Assembly (NCBI GenBank): GCA_944548615.1
Contig: OX155976.1
Coordinates: forward strand, 7,087,822 to 7,151,821
Length of the DNA: 64,000 nt
Reading direction: 5' to 3'
DNA from: Micropterix aruncella
Lineage: Eukaryota; Arthropoda; Insecta; Lepidoptera; Micropterigidae
Shown: positions 53,906 to 64,000 of the stretch, in pieces
Numbering within the stretch: position 1 is the first letter of the stretch
How the letters are laid out: every line of letters starts with the position of its first letter
Translations under genes and position numbers: made by a program
The notes under the pieces: generated by a model
Databases searched by the model: none
Told to the model about the DNA's origin: nothing
Seen by the model: only the letters and a program-made list of their open reading frames with translations

Positions 53906-54490
53906 GGCACTCGGGGACTGCCGCGGTAAAGCTATTGCATAACATTTTTAACAACTTATGCAATTATAAATATTTTTTTTTTCTGATATCAGATAACTGC
54001 GCTCTATCGGAAAACGTTGAAATTATTCCGAATCATTTGCGGCTGCGGTAGCAAATGATTCGGAATAATTTAAACGTCTTCCGATAGAGCGCCTCGCACG
54101 AATGTTTTATTCGATAAAGCAAAAAAACGGATTATTCGAAAAAAATCGTAGATAAAAAGATAGATAATTAAATTATCTTTAAAATGGTGCAGGTTTCATA
54201 ATAATACGCCAGATAGTATTTGCGTAGTAGTCGTTTTTGTGTTCGGTTAGACCTAATTTCACAAATTAACTAGACTATGTAATATAAACAAAATCTAATA
54301 TATTCAAAGCTAAGAATTTTAGGAAAATGTTCTTGTTTAACATATATTTTTTTCGAATCGTAAGCAGTACTCGTTTAGACGTAATTATCAGTTTAAAATC
54401 ATTAATTTTCGTTAATAAATTTCTTCATTCGGTCGCCGCGCTGGCCTAGGCCCGCGATAAAAGCTATGCAATAGCTTAATAAATAAATAA
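53904..54490. mobile_element. MITE-like element, 'ACGTGTGGCACTCGGGGACT' type
   Basis: The left end has GCCGCGGTAAAGCTATTGCATA. The right end has the inverted CTATGCAATAGCTT with the complement of CGCGGGCCTAGGCCAGCGCG. The interior is AT-rich apart from a perfect-looking hairpin at 53999-54092. This end sequence is one I associate with moth and butterfly genomes. No frame is present. Confidence 0.55.
53999..54092. repeat. 42-bp inverted repeat forming a long hairpin
   Basis: GCGCTCTATCGGAAAACGTT...ATTCCGAATCATTTGC is inverted at 54051-54092 with two mismatches in 42, around a ten-base loop (GGCTGCGGTA). It may be an independent small fold-back insertion or an RNA hairpin. Confidence 0.85.
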
Positions 54491-54539
54491 AAGTAATATT
54501 CATTAGGTTATGTTTTTATAGCACAATAAAGTTATTCTA

Positions 54540-55027
54540 TTCTATTCTAGAGTGACGACAACGTATGCAAATTTATTCGATCGTGAATAGGTAGCCAGTG
54601 AAGTTTTTAAAATATTTACTACCTCACCGACTAATCGGAACAACGCGACGACGCAATTTTCCAATTAATCAGAGCATATTTCATATTTTGTATGATATAA
54701 TTTGGCGTATGTTGAGGCGTGCCGCGCGGGCTATCGGTGGATAATCTAGTTTGGCGTTCGGTACGCGAGCAGATTTCACATGGCGCGCGGTGCCTTTGTG
54801 CCGGCGGGCGCGCCCGGCATTATCACAGCAAATTTAATATCGCCCGACGCGACATGTTGGCAGACGCGCTGCCAAATAATATGAGAATTATTATCGTCCG
54901 TGCATAATAATTCCGTTTCCGCTGCGGACCACCGCTCCGCTACTTCCACACCACAGATTAAAGAGAGGAGTATATACTAATATAACAGATGCGTCACGCA
55001 TTTGAATGCGGATAATTTTAGCATTAT
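54540..55027. other. Nothing recognised; GC-richer near 54700-54960
   Basis: A patch with GCGCGCGG and GGCGGGCGCGCCCGG stands out from AT-rich flanks. No splice-bounded frame. Confidence 0.3.
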
Positions 55028-55082
55028 CAATACTAATATTATAAAGATGGAAAGTTTGTGAGGTTGTAGGAAGTAATCTCTG
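55028..55082 (-). repeat. 3' tail fragment of the 'AGCTGACCCGTGCCC' family
   Basis: AATACTAATATTATAAAGATGG and GTTTGTGAGGTTGTAGGAAG, as at 56080-56130. It is cut by the LINE that starts at 55083. Confidence 0.6.
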
Positions 55083-55715
55083 GATTTAATAATAATAAAC
55101 TCTTTATTTGCACTTAATAAGTATACAAAAAAGGCGAGCTTATTGCCACATGGCAATGTCTTACAGCTAGCCTAAACATAGTGGTACATGCGCGCATTGT
55201 GAAAATAAAGATTATTACATAACATACAGACAAGTGGAAGAATTTAAGACTAATAATGCCCGAGGAGAGGAAATTGGGAGAGGAACAGGAGAGAAAGGGA
55301 AGAACTGGTTACTTCTTTGAAAGGTAGTAATCCTTAAGGTGAGTCTTAAACGATGGTAAAGAAGGCGAGTTTCGTATATTTGCTGGGAGATCGTTCCAGA
55401 GTCTTGCACCATGGACACAGAAAGAATAGGAATAGAAATCACTATTAAGACTCGGAATTTTTAATAAACTGTCAGAGGCTGACCGAAGTACGAGCCCGTG
55501 GGAACTTAGTGGTTCAAAAAGCTCCTGGAGATAGGATGGTGTTAATTGGGTGAGTACACGATATAGGAGAGCCAGTATATGAACATTTCTTCTTTGGCGT
55601 ATTGGCAACCACTTTAACTGTGCCCTATAGTCGGACACGTGATCATACTTACGTAGACCGAAGATGAATCGTATGCATACATTGAACCGATTTTGAAAAT
55701 GCATTGACAGACGGA
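55083..55715 (-). pseudogene. CR1/Jockey-type LINE, 5'-truncated copy
   Basis: The minus frame 55309-55704 reads NVCIRFIFGLRKYDHVSDY, AQLKWLPIRQRRNVHILAL, LYRVL, TPSYLQELFEPLSSHGLVLRS, SFCVHGARLWNDLPANIRN and FKTHLKDYYLS. It is uninterrupted for about 130 codons. It is the cleanest member of the family also seen at 11335 and 34907. The tail is (TAA)n at 55086-55095 with 'aaaaaggcgagcttattgcc' as at 11380. TCTCTG beside both ends (55068-55078 and about 55728) may be its target duplication. Confidence 0.82.
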
Positions 55716-56075
55716 TGCGAAAGAGAATTCTCTGTAATATTCAGTATATCGCGCTGTGTCTGGTTTATAATTACACATTATTACACCTGGCATTCCTCTA
55801 TTACATATTCCTCTTAAAACAACATATCATCCACACAGCCAGACGAATAAATAATTACTATTTGCTTTTCGGCATGCGTGTCAATTAGTTTCTCTAGTTC
55901 ATTTTCAGTTACACGTTTCGTCCATTAGGGAGCTGTTTGAAATACCTCGACAACTATGTTTGTTACCGACACTTGAGAACGGCCGCGCTCTCAACCCGAC
56001 AGTTTTTGCTCCAACGAAACAGCTCCAGTGGTTTAAATGGGGTCGCTGACGTGGCTAGACTAGCTGTACAATAAT
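55716..56075. other. Nothing recognised
   Basis: No gene or repeat end supported. Confidence 0.3.
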
Positions 56076-56079
56076 CTAT

Positions 56080-57062
56080 ACTAATATTATAAAGAGGTAT
56101 AGTTTGTGAGGTTGTTGGAAGTAATCTCTGTGTCTACTGAACCGATTTTGAAAATTATTTTACCAATAGAAGCCACGTCATTTGTCAGTGTCATAGGCTA
56201 TATATTAATCCGAAAAATGAAAAGACTTTTTCGTGGTAGTCGGATTTGCAACGTAAGTCGGAGAAAAAACGGTCGAACGAAAACGTTTCTAACTAACGCT
56301 GCCTTAACGATGAGAGATATATGAAATATATGAATGAGTTCTAAAGAAAATTTGTAGAGCTTGATAATGCCTACAAAAAAGTCAGCGACAGCGTATGTCT
56401 AACTTTTATATTTAACCCTTGGAGTAAATGGGTATTTTCATGGATGCATCTGTCTCTTTTGCAGGATTTTCAGCGACATCGACCTTAAAGTACTATAACT
56501 ACGAAACTACTACACCAATCATAAAAAGAACAACTGCACAATGATTGCATTGAAATTTCGAATATAGAATATTGAAATATCATTTTGTAAAACAATTAGA
56601 TAATTATGAATAAATATGAGAACGTCAAAGAAGTGAAAAAAACGCGGAACCAGATCTGGTCGTATCATACTCAACGGATAATTGTTTCAGAAGCAGATTT
56701 GGTCGTATCATACTCAAGGGGTTAAGTCACAAAAAGTAGTATTTTATATTAAAAAAATAATTTAAATCGTTAGGTCATGTTCATTGGTCATATTATCAAC
56801 AATTATAAATTCCTATCAAAATAAGTAAATTTATCGTCTCAAGTGTTTAAAAGAAAATATTTTTCCTTTTTACTGCATATAATTACTGCATATAAAGACT
56901 TTCACAAATAAGACACTCACAAGAAGACACTCATATAACGGTAATATAGACAAATTGGCATGCAAATACATACATACATATGCAGTAAAAATATAACCCT
57001 TCTTTTGGCAGTCAGGAAATAAATCATAGCACTCAGTACTAACCGAACCACACTCATAATTT
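56080..57062 (-). repeat. 'AGCTGACCCGTGCCC' retroposon, copy 3, split by a MITE
   Basis: The complement of 2900-3563, from ACTAATATTATAAAGAGG to AACCACACTCATAATTT. The head beyond that is missing. A piggyBac-type MITE lies at 56416-56721. Confidence 0.78.
56416..56721. mobile_element. piggyBac-type MITE, copy 3 (306 bp, internally deleted)
   Basis: TTAA at 56412-56415 and 56722-56725. It has CCCTTGGAGTAAATGG and an inverted CTCAAGGGG end. The interior (TAGAATATTGAAATATCATTTTG, AACAATTAGATAATTATGAA) matches copies 1 and 2. The complement of 3190-3250 shows the host repeat with one TTAA at this point, so the duplication is demonstrated. Confidence 0.88.
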
Positions 57063-59150
57063 TGTGCCGCCGGACTACCTCTGTAATGTTAGTCAGGATA
57101 TTCGCAATTTTCGCTCGTGTCGCATCTGTCGTTGCTGAACACGCACGGCTTATCGATTAGTCTGTGGCGTAGCTCCGTTATATCCCAGATCCCGGCTTTT
57201 AGCCATACAAAGCATGCGGGCACGGTCCGTATTAAAATTCAACCACGTAATGGCAGTGTTGAGTATTAATCAAGGAATCTACTAATGTATATGGATTGGC
57301 AATAGCGTTAATGGGCGAATATTTCTAAACTGAGTAATTAACGATTACCAACACAGAGTAATTAAAATTATACAGAAAATATGTGTTATAGTATGTTAAG
57401 TAAAATAATAAATTAAAAATTGAGTAAGAATGGATGTTTAAACCCCGAAATTAATACATTTATATTTTCGTCGTGTCCAATTCACGTGTCAAAATAATTG
57501 TATTAAGTAGTAAGTATAGTTAATACTATTTACTAACATACAAAGGTAGTCAAGAATTTCACTATTCGATTGTCAAATTATAATATAAACTAGCTGACCC
57601 GTGCCCACTTCGTTGTAAAGTGTAAAAAAGTACGTTACAATATTTTTAATAGACCATTAGAAATCCAAAAACTAGAAACTCTCAAGTGCCTCGCCGTGTT
57701 TATTCACAAAGGCATTAAGTACATCCTTGTAGTAACAAAAAAGCACTAAGGGCCAGGCATATCATAAACATGTTAAAATTTACTAGTGATGTGCAAAGGG
57801 ATATTTAAGTAAAAAGACCTTCATATTTATTTCAACTTTTTGCAATATGAATTATTTATTTTTAGAAAACAGTACAAATAGAACTTAAACCTAAATAAGA
57901 ATCTAAAAATAACTTTTATTTTATTTTTAAAAATACTGCTTACCTAAATTACTGACATTATGTAGAATGACTTATATTTCTTTAAAAAAATACAAATAGA
58001 ACTTGAACCTAAACTAGAACCTAAAAATTACTTTTAAAAAAAAAAAATATAAGAAAATACTGGACACAAAAATTACTGACATAGGTTGATGTAGAAAGGT
58101 TTATGTTTCTATAAAAAAATACAAATAGAACTTAACCTTAAGGCGACGATGTAGGTAAATTTCGAAAATTACATTTTTTGGCAAATTTTGAACAGTCATA
58201 CTGAAATAACTGATGATGTTAGCCAACAAAAAAAAATTATCGTAACTCACAGTACCTTTCTTAAGTAGATAGCTATTTCAGATTTTTTTTTAAGTATTGG
58301 AAAATTGAGGAAAATAATTAAATCTGGGAGCTATACAGGAAATTTTCATTTTAGAGCATTTTTTGAAACGTGCCTCACACTAAACTGCACGATCAAGAAA
58401 CTCAAAAAAAATACTACGGCATTTTAACAATAGTTGTAAAGAGGAATGCTTTCGCATAAATTTAAAAAAATAAGTTTTTCTTGTTAAAAAAAATTATATA
58501 AAAAGTGTAACTTTCATCCATATTCACTGTTAAATATTACTTATTACTGTGTGTTTTTTTCAAGTTTGTTTTTTTTTACATAAACTATGTACAATAAACT
58601 TGTAGTACTGACGATTATTTTTTTCAAATAAAATATCAGTATATTTTAAAAATAATATTTTGCAGAGCCCGTTTATATTATTTTTGTCATACAATGAGAT
58701 GAGCGCGCTCTTCTCGCGACGACGCGCTGGCATTCAAAATGCCGCAAGCGACATTGGGTCAATATGGTTCTTATGTGGGGATCAATTACTGATTCAAATG
58801 GCATAACAGCCAACCTTTTATAATGAAATGTTATTGGCTCTTAGAAACGTGGTTCATTTCGGCTTCGAAGGCCGACATATGCGGTTGCGTTCGCGACGCT
58901 CTGTTTCATGACTTATTATTACCAAATTGACATTTCGATGGATCGGAGATGTGAAGTAAAAAAATATCGGTTTTAGATGGCTATTTCACCGTGTAAATGA
59001 AAGAGGTTTAAAAACATGATAAATCATATGTTGAAAAATAGAAACAATAATAAGTAAAATAATATTTAATATTTATTTTTTTTTTTTTTTTAATTTACAA
59101 TATTACTTTTTTTTAATAAAAAGTGTTCATTTATTTGATAACAATGTTTC
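57063..59150. other. AT-rich DNA, little recognised
   Basis: Contains an isolated repeat head ACTAGCTGACCCGTGCCCACTT at 57591-57612. A stretch at 57860-58140 repeats ACAAATAGAACTTRAACCTAA three times at 57875, 57989 and 58121. I see no gene. Confidence 0.4.
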
Positions 59151-59174
59151 TTTATGTATAAAAACAAAAAAAAA

Positions 59175-59262
59175 ATATACATATCGGTAGGTTTTGAACC
59201 TACGACCGGTGTGATCTTATGCGAGTTTGAAACAAGTGCGCCACTTCAGCTTGCTTCCCGCG
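59175..59262 (-). repeat. tRNA-like relic with B box
   Basis: On the minus strand GTAGGTTCAAAACCTAC (about 59187-59203) forms a perfect five-base T-arm stem with a TTCAAAA loop. It is preceded about 45 bases upstream by AAGTGGCGCACTTG, which is A-box-like. The acceptor stem does not pair, so it is a tRNA-derived fragment and not a clear tRNA gene. Confidence 0.45.
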
Positions 59263-59559
59263 AGTCAAAATGTGTCATATATAAGGGGACAGTAAATAAT
59301 GCCAATACATTTGCGTTAGAGCCATATGACAGAGCTATACACCATGTATAAATATAATATACTATTAGGCTACGATTCTGACCGTTCTAATATAGAAAAC
59401 CGTCAGATAGGCAGAATTGTAATTTAAAAAACAAAACGTAGGTATCTACTTTTTAAAAGCTTTTATTCAACTTGTAATGTCTGTGAAAAAAAAAACTAAA
59501 AATGCGAAGAAATATTACATCAGCAGTAGCTTATAATAAATGTCAAAACTTTTCAATTG

Positions 59560-60640
59560 ATGAGAAAATTGATTGCCTGTATAATGACATTTTGAACGCC
59601 CCGATAGATGCATTTGGAAACCATGATAAATGTAGAAGTTTTTAAAATTGTTTGTCGGAAAATGAAACACTGGATGCAATGAGTTGTTTGATGGGTGACA
59701 TTATTTGGGAAAGAATACGTTACATAACTTAAAACGTAGGTAGCAATACATGCAAGAAGCCTAATTCATGATGTAGATAGTAATGTTCTCGAAAGGTTTA
59801 ACGGCATCATTGCAAAATTTATTGGTGGTAAGAGGACAAATTACATCCAAAAGCAGTCTTACCAAGCGCGATGTAATGCGGCAGTTATATCATTTAATAC
59901 AAAACAGCCACTCTCAAGATTACATAAAAAATATATAGGCAAAAGTCCCTCTGGCAGGATATCAAAAGTGGAATAAAGAAGACAGAGGCATTTAAGTAAA
60001 TCCATTCTTTATAAAAGAAATAAAAGCAGAAAGTTTTTTTGAAAAAAAAAACAATAATTCGCATTATGGAGAACATTGCAACCAACCCGATGTTCCATCA
60101 GAAATATTCGAAAAAAGCAAAGCTCTGTTATTTCAAGAATTGGAAAATAGAAAAATGATCGATTGCGAATTGAAAAACTTACGGTTATTCAAGGTGAAAG
60201 CAGCGAGTGGTTGGAATTACGAAGAAAAATGGTAACTGCGTCTAACTTTGGCAAAATTGTCAATAGTTAACAACACACAAAATGCGCCAATTTAGTTAAA
60301 TCCATGACTGAAAATGGGATTTGAGCAACGTAGCATCAATTTGCCATGGAAAAGAAAATGAAACAACTGCACTAGAATGAAAAATATGTCCAGAAAAAGT
60401 GGAAATTCAGCAATGTGGATTATTCATTGACCCTAAATTTCCATTTTTGGGAGCTTCTCCAGATGGAATATCTGATGATTATATTTTTGAAGTCAAATTT
60501 CCCATTACAGGTCCATATTTTATTTCTGGAAAAATACAGCGCATACAATATACATACGTGTGCATAAATGTAGAAAAAAAAGAAAAATATTACGCCTATA
60601 ATCGTTTATTACACATTTGGATTTCAGCATATTACACTTA
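59560..60640 (+). pseudogene. Decayed transposon-like gene with YqaJ-type nuclease domain
   Basis: Two blocks survive in shifting frames. The first (about 59785-59980) reads NVLERFNGIIAKFIGGKRTNY, QARCNAAVISFNTKQPLSRLHKK and IGKSPSGR. The second (60170-60525) reads GESSEWLELRRKMVTASNFGKIV, then CGLFIDPKFPFLGASPDGI and IFEVKFP. The GASPDG...EVK arrangement is the PD-(D/E)xK signature of YqaJ-like (lambda exonuclease-type) domains, with Asp and Glu-x-Lys present. I recall such proteins as multicopy in insect and cnidarian genomes. Many stops and frameshifts show it is dead. The N-terminal part is not recognised. Confidence 0.7.
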
Positions 60641-60644
60641 AAAA

Positions 60645-60920
60645 TTAATTATAAAATAAACAAAGTTCATATTAAATATAAAAAATATATAGAAAACCGA
60701 TGGGAGAGGTAGGGAATTGGAAGTGATTAGGAAGAAGGAGTTAGACGATGGTATGTGTATATGTATATAGATATAAATAAAGATATAGATAGGTCGTATA
60801 GTGGATATATAAATACAGATATTTATTGATGTTTATAGGTATTTATAGATATATAATAAATATTTATAGATATTTATAAATATTTGTGGTAGCTACTGAT
60901 ATGTTGTATATATATCCTTC
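60645..60920. repeat. AT-rich simple sequence (ATAGATATTTATA)
   Basis: Irregular repeats of ATATAGATA and ATTTATAGATAT. Confidence 0.7.
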
Positions 60921-61202
60921 TAGCCGTGTTCGGCCACAGCGACTGCATTGTAGATTCTAGTGACTTCTTTAGTCTTCTCAGAGTCCACTGTTCGGAAGCA
61001 GTCAAGTGCGCAGGCTATATTATAGTGCACAGGTGGGCGCGCGACCACGGGTGCACTCTCTCTTCCTCCCTCTTCTGAACCCGATGGAACGGAGACCGTT
61101 ACGACCAGAGAAAAGTTTGGATGCAGATAAAATAAAATAAATCAATTAATTGCTAACGCAGCAATGACTGTCATTGTTAAATTTTTACTCAATATTGCAG
61201 AG

Positions 61203-61549
61203 CTATTTTTTCGGATTTAGTTCGTTTTTCACACTGTCATTTATGAAATTGGTAGTTATGGCTTGTGGTGATGTTTGAGTTTTTTCTGGAGCTATTGTAG
61301 AGATGACCGGTGACTTATTGGTAGTTGTTGTAGTAGGCGGTGATATAGAAGATGCATTATTGGATTTATCCTGGTTTTCTGATGATCTCGTGTTGTTGCT
61401 CGTGGGGCTGTGTTGAATACAGCATACAGTCTCTTGTTCCGACATTATACAAAATTGTGATAGTTTCCCTTTTGGCAAATCCCCCTCAGTTTTTGGACAA
61501 TTTTTCGCCGGTAGACATACTCCTAAAACGCCATTTATTTCACATGACT
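61203..61549 (-). pseudogene. CLIP domain and Ser/Thr-rich linker of a serine protease, displaced
   Basis: Six Cys in CLIP spacing are visible: SC-EINGVLGVC-LPAKNC-(15 residues)-FC-IMSEQETVCC. A Ser/Thr/Asn/Pro-rich linker (SSISPPTTTTTNKSP...) then runs to a stop at 61205. CLIP domains are small disulfide-knotted modules found N-terminal to the S1 protease domain in arthropod prophenoloxidase- and Toll-cascade proteases. Here the open frame begins by overlapping, in another frame, the end of an S1 domain (61550-61960), so the domain order is reversed. There is no signal peptide. It could be a real exon next to a pseudogene piece, but the seamless junction argues for one rearranged fragment. 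Confidence 0.65.
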
Positions 61550-61960
61550 CTTCACGGCAGTGTATATGCCAGGTCCCTTGGCACTTCCGCAAGGGCTCTT
61601 TCCAATACTGGTAACGGTGATTATGTTGAAAAGGCATTGGTTGTCAGCTATCGCCACTTGCAGAGGTCCACCACTATCGCCTCCACAAGAGTCTCGTAAT
61701 CCTTCTAAGCTGCCAGCGCACAATTGATCGTCCTTATACCTTGCGGTAACCTCCTTCTGAGAGTCTTTGCATATAGTCTTCGAAAGGTGGCTGGTCAATC
61801 AAATCCACCACCACCTTCAGTAAGTCCTCCGATGTATCTTCAGCAAAGTCGATCTGCCTTCAGCCAGTAACTACAGCTCGCTTGTTTTCGATGGTCGACT
61901 TTTCCATAGACACGCTGGTCGAATATTTAAAGTGAACAGCTCAGACCGATCAGATCCTTC
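61550..61960 (-). pseudogene. S1 serine-protease domain, C-terminal half, broken
   Basis: The translated pieces, in order, are ENKRAVVTG (then a stop where Trp is expected), QIDFAEDTSEDLLKVVVDLIDQ, a frameshift near 61770, SQKEVTARYKDDQLCAG, LRDSCGGDSGGPLQV with the catalytic Ser, then CLFNIITVTSIGKSPCG and GPGIYTAV. These are the VTGWG, DQLCAG, GDSGGP and GIYT motifs of chymotrypsin-fold proteases. The His and Asp regions are not present. At least one nonsense change and one frameshift, with no introns where one might be expected, suggest a retrocopy. Confidence 0.8.
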
Positions 61961-62085
61961 GGGACGCGTCCCGTGTTAACCGCGAGTTAATCCAGACTAT
62001 AGAATTGCACTATAATCACTAAAATTTATTATTTAATTATTATTTAGAGGGGAGAAAATTTTAAAATATGTTGACACTTAGAATT
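61961..62085. other. Short unassigned interval
   Basis: Holds no recognisable feature. A palindromic word GGGACGCGTCCC is at 61966-61977. Confidence 0.4.
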
Positions 62086-62830
62086 TAAATTTCGAATTTT
62101 ATTTTGTTGTATAGAAAGTATATAACTAATTACTATAGGTATTAACAAGCTCGTTAGGTGCAATTGATTTGAATAATTCTTTAACGAACGTCGGTTGGTT
62201 GAGGTTGAAAATGTCGATGGTGGAGAAACAAGAGTCGTACGTGCATATCAGCCCATAAGCGATGGAATGTTTCCCGTAGTTGGTATTGGCACGAGATACC
62301 TCAAACGTGCGTGAATTGCGAATTAATCGCTGAGGAACGAAAAAACGTAAGTTTTCAACAAGGTATGAACTATCTGTGGTATTGTGGATAACTTTAAAGA
62401 AAGTGTGCTGGAAAGAAACTGTAACTGGAACGATACATATAACTGGAAAGGAAGTGTGCCTATTTACATTTTGGTCTGGTAAAAACGATCTCCTCAAAAC
62501 CGAATATATACAGACGAATGATTTGATTTGGACAAATGTCATGGAAAAAACTTGTTTGTTTTTATATGGACTGTGTATTACCTGAAATTATCGATCCAGG
62601 AGTATGAAGGAATATGGATTTAAGGGAGCCTGAATACACTTTGAAAGAAGCAAATAAAAGAAACGACACGATAAAACGAAAGAAATCGGTTCCTCTCCCT
62701 TGTCCAACGCTTAAGCGGTAGTTAGTTTTCAGTGATTCCATCACAAAGTGAGCAAAGAACTCACAGAGAATGTACTTGCCAATAACACTCCAAAGCAAAG
62801 CACAAGCAATATAGAGCCACCGAAAAGTAC
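62086..62830 (-). pseudogene. Jockey-type LINE ORF2, C-terminal remnant
   Basis: The minus frame ending at 62126 carries NLRFFVPQRLIRNSRTFEVSRANTNYGKHSIAYG, then STIDIFNL and FVKELFK, the standard last block of Jockey-like ORF2. The upstream portion to 62560 lacks clear similarity. The tail on the 3' side is AT-rich (62035-62125). It is 5' truncated. Confidence 0.75.
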
Positions 62831-63640
62831 ACGATATTCCAAATCTGTGCTGAGTACAGATCTAATTAATAATGATGAACAGGCTTTTGAAAATGTATTA
62901 TCATTTGATGAATTTTAATTACAAAAGTCGGCGCACCACTACAAAGCGACACTGTCAAGGCTACAAAAAGGAAGTCTCAAATGTACTGCGCAATTTTAAA
63001 TGTATTTATTCGTCTCTTTACATTTAATATGTATGTATCTACTCAGAAATAACAGACTACTTTGCCAACCAGAAATGTCTTCATGATTTTTTGTCCTAAT
63101 GATTTTATATTTTAATTAATAATTATTTATTTTTAATGATGTGTATTTCTTTAAAGTTTACAATGATGTGCTTACAGTATCTAAAAATAAATTATATTAC
63201 TTTTTAATTAAATAATTTTTTAATGATAATGTACAAGGCGATGGGTGTCGTTATGTCCTCCTCAAAGAACTATTATACCGCGAATAAATAGTTCGATACA
63301 CAATGTTGTTTTTTAATTCGATTCTAAATGTTTTTTCTGCCAAAAAATACTATCAAAAACTGTCACTACAACTATCAAAAAAATACTAAAGCTGTATCTC
63401 ACGGAACATGAATTGCGATTTATGTCATTTAAAAGCCCTTGGAAAACTGTATCCAAAACAGTTAACGGCATTTCTCCAATTGTCATCTATCACCATTTAA
63501 AATAATTTTAAAATGTCGAAAATTAATTAGTGACAGGTGACTCTTCTTAATACAGTTTTTCAGGGGATTTCAAATGACATATCGCAAATGAAATTCTGTA
63601 AGATATGGCTTCTGTCAATTTTTGACAGTGATAGTTTGGT
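62831..63640. other. AT-rich DNA, nothing recognised
   Basis: Short frames only. Confidence 0.3.
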
Positions 63641-63649
63641 TTAACAGTT

Positions 63650-63850
63650 GACAGCCAAAATCTAATGGGCGCATTCCAGGGTGATACTATCCCTATGTTC
63701 CAAATTTCAACTCAATCGGTTCAACGGCTCGGCAGTTATCGTGAGAGATTACATACAGGCAAACAGACATACATTTCTCTGAAAATGGTCTTAATCATCT
63801 TGGTGGACCTCAAAATGGACATCTCTATCGTTATCTAAACATTTTTTTCC
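63650..63850 (+). repeat. Dispersed repeat with 'AAATGGTCTTAATC' tail, copy at right edge
   Basis: CCAAATTTCAACTCAATCGG, GGCTCGGCAGTTATCGTGAG and AAAATGGTCTTAATCATCTTG match the family seen at 4480-4570 and 22985-23010. Confidence 0.55.
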
Positions 63851-64000
63851 GCACGATCACAACACCTTCCCTACCAGTGGCAGCCGGGAAAGTAATATAA
63901 TGTTCAAGTTTAGATGATGATAAAGCGTAGCCTTCTTCACCAGCGTAGGTACATGACACTTGCATAATCCCAAAATATAAATCCCATTGCAATAGTGTAT

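Overview
This is eukaryotic, AT-rich, intron-and-repeat DNA with no operons, no ribosome-binding-site logic and no long intact host gene. The best fit is an insect genome, most likely Lepidoptera. The reasons are the dispersed retroposons whose heads read 'AGCTGTTGCCCGCGGCTTCG' or 'AGCTGACCCGTGCCCACTTCG' and whose tails read 'TATAATATTAGTAT', a MITE that begins 'ACGTGTGGCACTCGGGGACT', many 5'-truncated LINEs, and a CLIP/S1 serine-protease relic. The taxon is inferred from memory of such repeats, not proven here.

Almost everything recognisable is mobile DNA in layers. DNA transposons: three piggyBac-type TTAA MITEs (235-898, 37250-37920, 56416-56721); a Tc1/mariner DD34E element (15359-16708) inside a TTA-flanked MITE (15258-16829); an older Tc1 fragment (2437-2793); a compound PIF/Harbinger insertion (8324-9709); a hAT element with an 8-bp target duplication (36490-38119); a 314-bp palindromic MITE (10642-10956). 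Retroelements: solo LTRs of one family (5322-7020, 28413-29029, 38607-39202); two Penelope-like families, one forming a 2.9-kb near-perfect palindrome (40545-43405), the other seen as 3' ends and fold-back hairpins (9958, 20120, 33446, 53085); many LINE 3' ends of the CR1/Jockey type; and a 0.6-0.7-kb moderately repetitive retroposon with 13-16-bp target duplications and at least eleven copies, which I do not recognise.

Host coding sequence is scarce. A minus-strand exon at 20613-20912 encodes a hydrophobic N-terminal segment and ends at a consensus donor. A short CpG-rich minus-strand candidate first exon ends at 46044. A decayed serine protease at 61203-61960 has its catalytic domain placed before its CLIP domain. 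A 557-bp tandem repeat of about 3.2 near-identical units (43432-45233) abuts the Penelope palindrome through AT microsatellite.

The window is best read as intronic or intergenic DNA between a few host exons, built up by successive nested insertions. The order of several insertions can be read directly because empty-site copies of the host repeats are also in the window.
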